Shown: positions 1 to 6,374 of the stretch, one piece after another
Position numbering within the stretch: the stretch's first letter is position 1
How the letters are laid out: each line of letters starts with the position of its first letter
NCBI GenBank assembly: GCA_028873155.1
Contig: JAGWML010000073.1
Span: 1-12,256, forward strand
DNA length: 12,256 nt
Source of the DNA: Acidobacteriota bacterium
GTDB lineage: Bacteria > Acidobacteriota > Terriglobia > Terriglobales > Acidobacteriaceae
Direction: 5' to 3'
Made by a program: the position numbers and the translations under genes
Notes under the pieces: generated by a model
The model's database searches: none
Told to the model about the DNA's origin: nothing
Seen by the model: only the letters and a program-made list of their open reading frames with translations

Positions 1-489
1 AGTTCTTCGGCAAGTGTGGGAACGTTCACGGGCATTGGTTTCAACACCCTGTCAACCTCCGGGTACGACGAAGGATTCTATACGTTCGCCACGACGGGCG
101 GCTCTTCCACCTTCACCTGTACCCCGAATGCCAGCTCGACCTTCCAAGGCATTGTTGCCATGGTCTTTCATCCAGCGTCTCTCACAACACTGGATACGTC
201 GTCGCACAGCACGCAGAGCGGCACGAGCAACCTGTTCACGAGCGCGGCGTTTTCTACCACAGCCAAAGGGCTCGTGGTGGTGTGCGGGGAGGGACTGTTC
301 GGAGGCTCTCTCTTCGAGCCGGGATTTATCGGCCCTTATGCTTCGGGGCCGTCCGCTGGAACACAATCGAATGGAGCCGCTTGTGAGTCTGTAGCCACTC
401 CATCCGCGCAGAGCGGTATCACAGCCACGATGGGATGGGGAGCAGCAACGGCTGGCATGTGGGGCGGTGCGGTCATGGCATTCAAATAG
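1..489 (+). CDS. Hypothetical protein, C-terminal part (start lies outside the window)
   Basis: Reading frame 1 is open from the first base of the window to a TAG at 487-489, so about 162 residues of the C-terminal end are visible and the true start is upstream. I do not recognise the family. The product is rich in Gly, Ser, Thr and Ala with alternating short hydrophobic stretches (GIVAMVFHPA, GLVVVCGEGLFGG, WGGAVMAFK), a pattern typical of beta-sandwich surface or extracellular proteins, including some phage-tail-like and adhesin-like ones. It has three Cys, no transmembrane helix and no catalytic motif that I can name. The ending GGAVMAFK looks like a natural beta-strand terminus. Its last 154 bases overlap, on the opposite strand, the 3' extension of the broken acyltransferase gene. 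A GTG at 16 is in frame but is not a credible start, because the frame is open before it. Confidence is fair that it is coding and low for any function. Confidence 0.55.
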   Translation, partial: SSSASVGTFTGIGFNTLSTSGYDEGFYTFATTGGSSTFTCTPNASSTFQGIVAMVFHPASLTTLDTSSHSTQSGTSNLFTSAAFSTTAKGLVVVCGEGLFGGSLFEPGFIGPYASGPSAGTQSNGAACESVATPSAQSGITATMGWGAATAGMWGGAVMAFK

Positions 490-1452
490 GGATCGCCGCG
501 GATATGAAGGCGCATCGAATTGATACACGGGCGTTCGATGAAGTAGTAACTACAGATCGAGAAGAGAGGGACCGCCAACAACAGGAACCAGGGGCTGCGG
601 TAGTTCATGAAGAGCTGCTGCCACACGTACACGCTGTAGGAAATCCTGCCCAGCCACGCCAGTGGGGCAAGAGACAAAGTTTGAGAAAGAATCGAATAGG
701 GTCGCATCGAAGCTGCAAGCAGCACGGTGATGGCCGCTGACTCAGCGAAGGGAGGAAGCCAGCGAAAATGGACCACGCAATACATCAGGACGCCGAATGC
801 TGGAACGGTTGCGATCCGGGCCGCTCGTTGGATGATTCGGTGCCCTGCCGTATAGCTGAGGCAGATGGCGAGGATGCAACCCAGAAAGAGGGCGTCCGCT
901 CTAACTTGCGTGACGGTATCGAGCCCGACGTGGTTGTATCGCTGCCAGGCAAAGAAACGGTAGGTCGCGCAGGCGCAGGCGCCGAGGACGGCAACCCAGA
1001 GAGCCTTTCTTTTCCCGGCGACGAGCAATACGGCCGGCCAGATGAGATAGAACTGCTCTTCCATGGAAAGGGACCAAAAATGACCCGTGTTTCCGCCGCC
1101 GTCCGGGATGAAGTTTCGGTAGAACAAGAGGGCCGGCTGCAGGTATTCGAGGAAGGGATGCGGGGGGGCGAAAGACCAGCTGGAGAATGGCTACGAAAGT
1201 CAGATAGGCCCACGCCACGGGCATGAGCCTCACGAACCGTCGTTTGTAGAAGTCTGGAAGTTTCGAATTCTGTTTAAGCAGGTTGGTCGTGATCAGGTAG
1301 CCGCTGAGCGCAAAGAAGATGGTTACTCCGTGCTGTCCGATTCCCCAGAGTGTAGAGTTGCGGTTTCCTAGGATGGCATATTCGTAATGGTCAAGGAGCA
1401 CTAACAGGATTGCTATCCCGCGCCAGCCGTCGAGAGCCCTGATCCTTTCCAT
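336..1452 (-). pseudogene. Acyltransferase 3 family (OafA/YrhL-type) membrane protein, frameshifted
   Basis: Two minus-strand frames join into one acyltransferase-3 protein of about 371 residues if one base is removed from the G7 run at 1162-1168 (C7 in the mRNA). The N-terminal part starts at ATG 1452 with MERIRALDGWRGIAILLVLL, the usual family start with a first membrane helix and its conserved His (DHYEY). It continues with FFALSGYLIT and YKRRFVRLMP. After the shift come FWSLSMEEQFYLIWP, LAWLGRISYSVYVW and FIERP, all family landmarks in the right order. These enzymes are multi-pass inner-membrane proteins that acylate (often O-acetylate) sugars of surface polysaccharides or antibiotics; the substrate here is unknown. 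No strong Shine-Dalgarno sequence precedes 1452. The normal end should be soon after FIERP (near 528), but the frame runs 60-odd residues further, antisense to the upstream gene. GC is lower than in the neighbours, suggesting transfer. A sequencing error in the homopolymer is a real alternative to decay. Confidence 0.8.
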
Positions 1453-1583
1453 CTCAGGTTTGATCTTGGCGCGGTTTGAAGTCGTGCGCAAGAGGGGATG
1501 CGCGGAATCGACTGCAACTTTTGAGGTGGATATGATAAATGGAATCCACGTCGTTTTGCCGGAGCTGTCTGAGCAGAGTTGGC

Positions 1584-2168
1584 TCACGTAATTCTGGGAA
1601 TCGGTATCACGTAAATCTGGGAGCCACATTGATCGACGGAGGGATCGCTGGGCGAGAGGCCTTCATACTGGAGGCCGATTTCGCCCATGACTTTGAAGCC
1701 GCCGGTGGTGAAGTCTTTGCGGAGCTCGTCGAGGGGGACGCGCGCACCGGGCTGCATGCCTTCATTGAAGCTGGTGCCGGGAATGACGCGGCCGGGCGCG
1801 GCGTCCTGCCACTTCTTCACGCTGGCGGGGTCGCCGAAGACGACGGCGGTGATGTTGAGGCGGTTCATCTCTGCAACGACGTCTTTGATGTATTCGCCTT
1901 TGGCGGAGGGGTAGAGCTTAGGCGTGCACTCTTCCTGGCTCCAACCGAAGGGAGCTTCTTTGGTAGCGGGGTCGGAGGCGAGGAACTGCGCCTCATTGGG
2001 ACACATGGGTCCGCCGCCGGGGAAGGACTCGTCCATGGCGTGGACGTGGACGTCGAGGACGGGCGGAACGTCCTTGGGGGTGTTTTGCGCGCGGGCGGAG
2101 AAGGTGCTGGCGAAGAGCAAGCCAAAGCTGAAGAAGGCAGGGATCGGGCGTAGACGCGATGGAAACAT
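1584..2168 (-). pseudogene. Exported amidohydrolase-family protein, truncated at the C-terminus
   Basis: The start is ATG 2168, supported by AGGAGAG at 2174-2180 with a 5-base spacer. Residues 1-27 form a signal peptide (basic start, then AFFSFGLLFA, cleavage likely after SARA). LDVHVHAMDES at about 39-47 holds the HxH metal-ligand pair (His41, His43) found at the first strand of amidohydrolase TIM barrels. The segments ITAVVFGDPASVKKW and GFKVMGEIGLQYEGLSPSD fit the Amidohydro_2-type family. Those enzymes usually need some 300-380 residues, including later His and Asp metal ligands; this frame stops at 194 residues. After about 1631 the encoded tail (QCGSQIYVIPIPRIT) no longer resembles the family, and base composition drops sharply, so the second half was probably lost to a deletion or insertion. 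It is almost certainly inactive as a hydrolase. The original substrate cannot be told. A short secreted protein could still be made because signals for expression and export are intact. Confidence 0.75.
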
Positions 2169-2173
2169 GGGAA

Positions 2174-2180
2174 CTCTCCT
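2174..2180 (-). promoter_or_regulatory. Ribosome binding site of the truncated amidohydrolase
   Basis: The minus strand reads AGGAGAG, then TTCCC, then ATG at 2168. This near-consensus Shine-Dalgarno sequence with 5-base spacing decides this start over the longer in-frame extension to 2246, whose extra residues are Pro-rich and would hide the signal peptide. Confidence 0.7.
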
Positions 2181-2270
2181 GTGGGGAGGATTGTACGGGG
2201 TGGAGGCTGGGGATGGCTGGGGGATCGGCGGAGTGACGCGGCGCAAGGCTGCGGGCTTTAAGTTCCCTCG

Positions 2271-2301
2271 TACCTTCGTAACTACCCCTTACCTTCGTCA
2301 C
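2271..2301. repeat. Two direct repeats, possible operator
   Basis: TACCTTCGTAAC at 2271-2282 and TACCTTCGTCAC at 2290-2301 match in 11 of 12 bases, with a start-to-start distance of 19 bases, close to two helical turns. They sit about 100 bases upstream of the amidohydrolase start and about 190 upstream of the lipoprotein start. Direct repeats with this spacing are a common layout for paired transcription-factor sites. The regulator is unknown and the assignment is inference from pattern and position only. Confidence 0.4.
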
Positions 2302-2488
2302 GTGGATGTTTAACCAAAAGGGGCCTTCTAATCAAGAAAGTCTTCCCCAGTTGTGTTGAACGGAAGAGAGGGAAAGGCTTCATCGGCAATCTGCCGGAAC
2401 GTGCAGCCTCAGGGAGGATCTGCGACAAGGCTTGGCGGAAGTGGCGATGGACGCAAGAAAAAATAGAACAGAAAAGAGGGCAGGGAGA

Positions 2489-4024
2489 ATGATGCAGCAC
2501 ATATGGCAACAGAAATCGCTCATGACCATTTGCTCGGTCGCATTGGCGACTGGGACGTGGGCGCTGGCAGGATGCGGTGGCGGGGGTGGCGGTTCAAGCA
2601 GCAACACAACGACCACAACGACGCCAACTCCACAAATTCAGAACGTCAACAGTTCGACGACGCCGACGAGCCCGGTGAGTCTGCCAATCGAGATCAACGG
2701 CAGCGGCTTCCAGTCTGCTCCGGGTAAGGTGACGTTCACGCAGGGCAATCTCTCAGTGGATGTGACTCCGGCTGCGTCGGTGTGGTCAGACACGGGCGTG
2801 GTGGCGGCGGTGCCGACCGGCAATGGGACGACGAACTTTACAACGCCGGGAACGGTGAACGTGACGGTGACGACGAGCGGCGGGACGAGCAACGCGGTTG
2901 CGGTGAACCTGGTGCCGACGCTGACGTTCAACCCGAGCGCGATGGGCTGGCAGAAGACGACGCCGCTGCCGAGGCCGATGACGGGGCTGCGCGCGGCGGC
3001 CGTGCCGGGAAGCACATCGACGAGCGCCTTTGCGGTGGTGACAGGCGGATTTGACGGGACCGCGAATACCAACACGGTCTGGTCAGACAATTTGAATCAG
3101 GATGGCACTGTCGGCAGCCTGACCAACACGGCGTGGTCGCTCATCACGACAGCTGTGCTGCCGACCACGCTGGCGCACCATGCGATGGCAGAAGCGGACG
3201 ACACGAACTCGCTGGTGGCGGCGGGCAAGCGCTATGTCTACGTACTGGGCGGACAGGTGAATGCCACGGACACGGCGGGAAGCACCGCGGTGTATGTGGC
3301 GAGCGTGGACTCTGTTGCGGGGACCGTGAGTACCTGGACCACGCTCGCGGCACTTCCGCAGCCTCTGATGGGCCTGGCGGCTACAGTGCACAATGGCTAC
3401 CTGTATGTGGCAGGAGGTCTGAATACGAATGGAGTGCCTGTCACCGCGGTCTACTCGGCGGCTGTTAACACGGACGGAACGCTTGGAGCGTGGACGACGG
3501 CGGGCAACACTCTACCGACGGCGCGTGCATTTGGAAAGATGTTCGTCTTTGGTGGAATTATCTACTACATCGACGGCGACACGAACTCCAGCATCCCGCC
3601 GAACGATCAGGGGGTGGGTGACACCAAGGTCTACTATGCCAGCGCGATTCGTGGTGTGGTAGGGACCTGGACGGAAAACGGAAACTCGACGATTCACGAC
3701 CGTGCCAAGGGAGTTCTCTTTGCCGCGTATGGGCAGGTGATCTCCGCGGAAGGCGTGTACCAGGGCAGCGTGGGCTCGGGCGAGATGGAGACGTCCACGA
3801 TCAACGCGAATAACACGGGCAACCTTGCGCTTAACTCGTGGACCGGCCTGACCGGAACGCAGGATGCGGGCGCCAACGTCTACAATGCCGCGGGATTCAC
3901 CAGCCCGCTGGTGAGCATCACGAATGCGCCACGCTTCCTGATCATCGGCGGGCAGGCGCTGACGGGAACGACGGGCACTGGTGGTGCGCTGAGCAGTGCG
4001 GTCTACTACAACAACCTGCCGTAG
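2489..4024 (+). CDS. Exported lipoprotein with IPT/TIG domain and kelch-type beta-propeller
   Basis: The product is 511 residues. A lipoprotein signal peptide runs from MMQHIWQQK through a hydrophobic core to the lipobox LAGC, with Cys29 as the lipidated residue, followed by a Gly6 and Ser/Thr-rich tether. Residues about 48-143 form an IPT/TIG immunoglobulin-like domain (PIEINGSGF, then alternating beta-strand sequence ending NAVAVNLVPTL). From about 150 to the end lie kelch-like blades, shown by repeated hydrophobic-GG motifs (AVVTGGFDG, VYVLGGQ, LYVAGGL, FLIIGGQAL), each followed by Trp-containing segments such as LGAWTTAGNTLP. The likely role is binding or scaffolding at the outer membrane or cell surface; no catalytic residues are evident and no ligand can be named. 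I chose ATG 2489 because AGAGGG at 2475-2480 and AGGGAG at 2482-2487 lie just upstream and because it gives a normal signal peptide; ATG 2492 is equally possible. It is followed closely by a terminator, so it appears monocistronic. Confidence 0.82.
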   Translation: MMQHIWQQKSLMTICSVALATGTWALAGCGGGGGGSSSNTTTTTTPTPQIQNVNSSTTPTSPVSLPIEINGSGFQSAPGKVTFTQGNLSVDVTPAASVWSDTGVVAAVPTGNGTTNFTTPGTVNVTVTTSGGTSNAVAVNLVPTLTFNPSAMGWQKTTPLPRPMTGLRAAAVPGSTSTSAFAVVTGGFDGTANTNTVWSDNLNQDGTVGSLTNTAWSLITTAVLPTTLAHHAMAEADDTNSLVAAGKRYVYVLGGQVNATDTAGSTAVYVASVDSVAGTVSTWTTLAALPQPLMGLAATVHNGYLYVAGGLNTNGVPVTAVYSAAVNTDGTLGAWTTAGNTLPTARAFGKMFVFGGIIYYIDGDTNSSIPPNDQGVGDTKVYYASAIRGVVGTWTENGNSTIHDRAKGVLFAAYGQVISAEGVYQGSVGSGEMETSTINANNTGNLALNSWTGLTGTQDAGANVYNAAGFTSPLVSITNAPRFLIIGGQALTGTTGTGGALSSAVYYNNLP

Positions 4025-4050
4025 ACGCAGCGACGACGGGAAAGCAGTTG

Positions 4051-4087
4051 GGGCCGGCTATCCGAAGGGGTGGCCGGCCCTTTGCTT
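4051..4087 (+). terminator. Rho-independent-type terminator after the kelch lipoprotein
   Basis: Perfect 8-bp arms GGGCCGGC (4051-4058) and GCCGGCCC (4073-4080) enclose a 14-base loop, and TTTGCTT follows directly. It starts 27 bases after the stop codon at 4022-4024. The T tract is short and interrupted, so efficiency is uncertain. It could also help stop the convergent MFS transcript, whose gene ends at 4133, but on that strand the hairpin is not followed by a T run. Confidence 0.65.
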
Positions 4088-4132
4088 GTGTGCAGGATGG
4101 AAGGAGCCTTCTGCAGCGACCCAGATATTCAG

Positions 4133-5359
4133 TTAGTCAGCGGTCTCGATGGCAGGGGTGGCCGGCGCGAATGCGCCGACGCCGAGGCGGACAAAGAGGA
4201 GACCGAGCGCAGCACAGGTGGCGATGCTGATGAGGGCGTCGGTGGCGAAGCTGCCCGTAATCCCGGCAAAGGTGTAGCCGCGCCCGTCGATGACCATCAT
4301 GTAAGTGACGGGGACGTTGGTGGCGGCGGTGAGAAAGGCGAAGGTGGTGGAGGCGAGCGGGTTATTTGGACCGATGGCCTCGAAGACAATTCCGATCTGG
4401 ATGGAAAAGGCGAGCGCCTGAAAGAGGTAGAGGCCGAGCAGTGCGAGGGTGAAGGTCCACGGGGCGCGGGGAAATTCGATGAGGAGCAAAGTGAAGAGGG
4501 CACCGAGGACGCCGTTGCCGAGATAAAGGAATCGCAGCGGTGCGCGGCGCGCGATGAAGGGAAAGAACAGGCTGCCGAGGATGCCGGAGATGAATGCGCC
4601 TGCGCCGCCGGCCATGCTGACGGCACCGGCTGAGGCGTGGAAGTCTGCGCCGAAGGCGCCGAGGAGGCTGGTGAGGGCGAAGGTGCTGCAGGGAGAGAGG
4701 AAGAGCAACAGGACGATGAGGATATTGCGCCTGCGGAGCATGGACAGGATTTCGCGATTGAACTGAGCAAAGCTTTCGCCGGCGAGGCGGCGGTCCGGTC
4801 CGGGCGCGGGAATGAAGAGGAAGATGCAGGTGGGCAAGAGGACACACGCACCGAGAAGCGCAGCGGCAAACGAAACGGGGAGATGGAGCACGAGTTCTCC
4901 GCCCGCGGCGGCGCCGAGGCCCGTTCCGCCGATGAGGGCAACGTTGAGCCACGCGCTGAGCTTGTTCTTCTGGTCATGCGGGCAGACCGCGGAGAGCCAG
5001 CCGCCGAGCGCGGCGGCAGAGAGCCCAGCCGCGCACACTATCAGCACCAGGGCCACGCTGAGCAGCGCGACGCGCTGAAGGTTGGTGACGGCGATGACGA
5101 CGAAGAGGGCGGCAAGAGCTGCGAAGGTGGTGGCGTACCAGCGGCGGCTGAAGCGGACGTCGAGGATGGGAGCGAAGATGACGGCCCAGAAGTTGGCGGA
5201 CATGGCGGCGGCGGTGACAGACGCGATGGTGGCCTCAGAGACGTGGCGCGCTGCGAGCAACTGCGGCATGACGAAGAAGACGATGCCGTTCGTCAGGCCG
5301 AGCGTGAGGTTGGAAAGACCAACGAGCCAGACAGGCGGCATCGTTCGTTGCGCGCGCAC
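4133..5359 (-). CDS. Major facilitator superfamily (MFS) permease
   Basis: This 408-residue protein has about twelve hydrophobic segments, the normal size and build of an MFS transporter in the cytoplasmic membrane. The first helix begins at once (PPVWLVGLSNLTLGLTNGIV). A loop with DVRFSRRWYA after helix 2 sits where the family carries its conserved acidic/basic motif, and a charged central loop (PGPDRRLAGESFAQFNREIL) separates the two six-helix halves. The N-terminal sequence recalls the AmpG-like muropeptide and related permeases, but this is a weak impression and the substrate is unassigned. I chose GTG 5359 because GGAGG lies 5 bases upstream; ATG 5341 (MPPVWL) has no ribosome site nearby, and longer in-frame extensions consist of repeat-derived sequence. 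The gene lies downstream of plsC-like and folC on the same strand, but the 240-bp gap with hairpins suggests its own promoter. It converges with the lipoprotein gene. Confidence 0.85.
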   Translation of the reverse strand: MRAQRTMPPVWLVGLSNLTLGLTNGIVFFVMPQLLAARHVSEATIASVTAAAMSANFWAVIFAPILDVRFSRRWYATTFAALAALFVVIAVTNLQRVALLSVALVLIVCAAGLSAAALGGWLSAVCPHDQKNKLSAWLNVALIGGTGLGAAAGGELVLHLPVSFAAALLGACVLLPTCIFLFIPAPGPDRRLAGESFAQFNREILSMLRRRNILIVLLLFLSPCSTFALTSLLGAFGADFHASAGAVSMAGGAGAFISGILGSLFFPFIARRAPLRFLYLGNGVLGALFTLLLIEFPRAPWTFTLALLGLYLFQALAFSIQIGIVFEAIGPNNPLASTTFAFLTAATNVPVTYMMVIDGRGYTFAGITGSFATDALISIATCAALGLLFVRLGVGAFAPATPAIETAD

Positions 5360-5364
5360 GCAGA

Positions 5365-5369
5365 CCTCC
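5365..5369 (-). promoter_or_regulatory. Ribosome binding site setting a GTG start for the MFS gene
   Basis: The minus strand reads GGAGG, TCTGC, GTG (start codon 5359-5357). Spacing of 5 bases is good. From the ATG at 5341 the same site would be 23 bases away, which is too far, so the GTG start is preferred. Confidence 0.6.
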
Positions 5370-5516
5370 AGGGGAGCTTCATCGTAGCAAGGTTTTCGGC
5401 CCGAGGCCATTGAAATTGGAAGCGCGGTCCCTGCGGGGAAGGTGTCGCGTACGTCGCGCGATGAAGAGTTCTGGCGTTGCAGCTTGAGGCGCACGCGAAG
5501 GAATAAACATCCCTCA

Positions 5517-5570
5517 GGGGCTGAAGCCCCGGTGATCGTATCGGCGTTTCGGCATGGCTGAAGCCGTGCC
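5517..5570. repeat. Tandem GA-loop hairpins, REP-like interspersed element
   Basis: GGGGCTGAAGCCCC (5517-5530) folds as a 6-bp stem with a GA loop. GGCATGGCTGAAGCCGTGCC (5551-5570) folds as a 9-bp stem (one G-T pair), also with a GA loop. The two share the core GGCTGAAGCC, are 20 bases apart, and are flanked by CCTCA on the left and CTTTCAAAG on the right. They sit in a 241-bp gene-free gap between the PlsC-like and MFS genes. From general familiarity, similar hairpins recur between genes of Terriglobia and generate spurious peptides such as GASAPEG; the copy number in this genome cannot be seen here. It may also act as a transcription attenuator or mRNA stabiliser for the upstream pair. Confidence 0.6.
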
Positions 5571-5600
5571 CTTTCAAAGCCTGACTGGCGCGATGGGCTG

Positions 5601-6374
5601 CTAGGACGTCTGGGATTGGAGCGCGGATGCGGGATCGACCTGGGCGAGGAGTTGCTGGATGGCGTCACGGAGCTGCGCGGTGAGCTGGTCGGCGTCGCGG
5701 GTGGTGAGGCCGGCGGTGGGGATGGGCTCGCCGGCGATGAGGGTGAGCGTGCCGGGATGGAAGTGGTGGGTGTGAATGGGCATGAGATCGTAGACGCCAT
5801 GGAGGGCGATGGGCACGAGCGGGACCTGCGCGCGAATGGCGAGATAGGCTGCGCCGTTCATGAAGGGCTGGAGCGCGCCGTCGGTGGTGCGGCCGCCCTC
5901 AGGAAAGACGAAGAGCGGCATGCCGTTGCGGACGGCTTTGGCGGCAGCGGCGAGGCTGGAGAGCGTGGCGCGGGGATTGTCGGTGTTGATGGGGATCTGG
6001 CCGGAGCGGTTGAGATGCCAGCCGATGAAGGGGAGCGACCATAGCTCCATTTTGGCGAGGATGCGGAACTGGAAGGGCATCGCGGCAAAGACGACGGGCG
6101 TGTCCATGTAGGAGGTGTGGTTGGCGGCATAGACGGCGACGGGATACCTGCGGAGATTCTCTTCGCCGAGGATGCGGAGGCGAGAGCCGGAGGCGAAGAT
6201 GCAGGCGCGGGCCCAGAGGCGGGCGATGCGGTATTGCAGGTGACCGTGGCGATCGAAGAGCGAGGCGGCGAGCGAGAGGCTGCCGAAGATGCCGGTGGCG
6301 AGGAAGAACGGCGGAGCCTGCAGGACGTTGCTGCGCCAGCGGGCGAGACGCGGCATGGGGTGCGGGCGGCTCAT
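5601..6374 (-). CDS. PlsC-type 1-acyl-sn-glycerol-3-phosphate acyltransferase family protein
   Basis: The 257-residue protein carries the four family blocks in order: NHTSYMD (His86 to Asp91, the catalytic HX4D pair), LNRSGQIPIN (about 121-130), FPEGGRTTDG (157-166, glycerol-phosphate binding) and VPLVPIALHG (184-193). A hydrophobic stretch at about 21-40 and another near 57-62 anchor it to the inner membrane. Family enzymes transfer an acyl chain from acyl-ACP or acyl-CoA to lysophosphatidic acid, making phosphatidic acid for phospholipids; relatives acylate other lysolipids, so the exact substrate and the symbol plsC are left open. Its ATG (6374-6372) overlaps the folC stop in ATGA, which points to translational coupling and one transcript. 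The start is favoured by this overlap and by homology-like length. The C-terminus is Ala/Gln-rich and ends shortly before the repeat element. Confidence 0.88.
   Translation of the reverse strand: MSRPHPMPRLARWRSNVLQAPPFFLATGIFGSLSLAASLFDRHGHLQYRIARLWARACIFASGSRLRILGEENLRRYPVAVYAANHTSYMDTPVVFAAMPFQFRILAKMELWSLPFIGWHLNRSGQIPINTDNPRATLSSLAAAAKAVRNGMPLFVFPEGGRTTDGALQPFMNGAAYLAIRAQVPLVPIALHGVYDLMPIHTHHFHPGTLTLIAGEPIPTAGLTTRDADQLTAQLRDAIQQLLAQVDPASALQSQTS

Larger units (their letters stand above)
2169..2488. other. Divergent intergenic region between amidohydrolase remnant and kelch lipoprotein
   Basis: These 320 bases carry no convincing gene. They must hold the promoters of both flanking, divergently transcribed genes. 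The only structure I can support is the pair of direct repeats at 2271-2301 and an A-rich stretch just before the lipoprotein start (2457-2475). In-frame alternative starts for the lipoprotein exist at 2432 (TTG) and 2447 (ATG), but they would add a strongly charged segment before the signal peptide. I could not assign a convincing -35/-10 pair or a known riboswitch. Confidence 0.5.

Noticed and set aside
1539..2153. 204-residue + strand open frame antisense to the amidohydrolase remnant
   Set aside because: The minus strand has a ribosome site, signal peptide and HxH motif; the + strand frame is a Gly/Glu-rich shadow.
2380..2488. Possible cyclic-di-GMP or other riboswitch before the kelch lipoprotein
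   Set aside because: A few fragments (GGCAATC, GGACGCAAG) recalled the GEMM motif, but the conserved tetraloop-receptor pairing and closing segment are absent.
4637..5413. Long + strand open frame antisense to the MFS gene
   Set aside because: Composition is an extreme mix of Glu, Gly, Arg and Asp without domains, as expected from the complement of a high-GC membrane-protein gene; the minus-strand frame has clear helices and a ribosome site.
5293..5577. 94-residue minus-strand frame starting in the hairpin element
   Set aside because: Its start (MKGHGFSHAETPIRSPGL) is translation of the interspersed hairpins and it then overlaps the MFS start in another frame; such products are artefacts.
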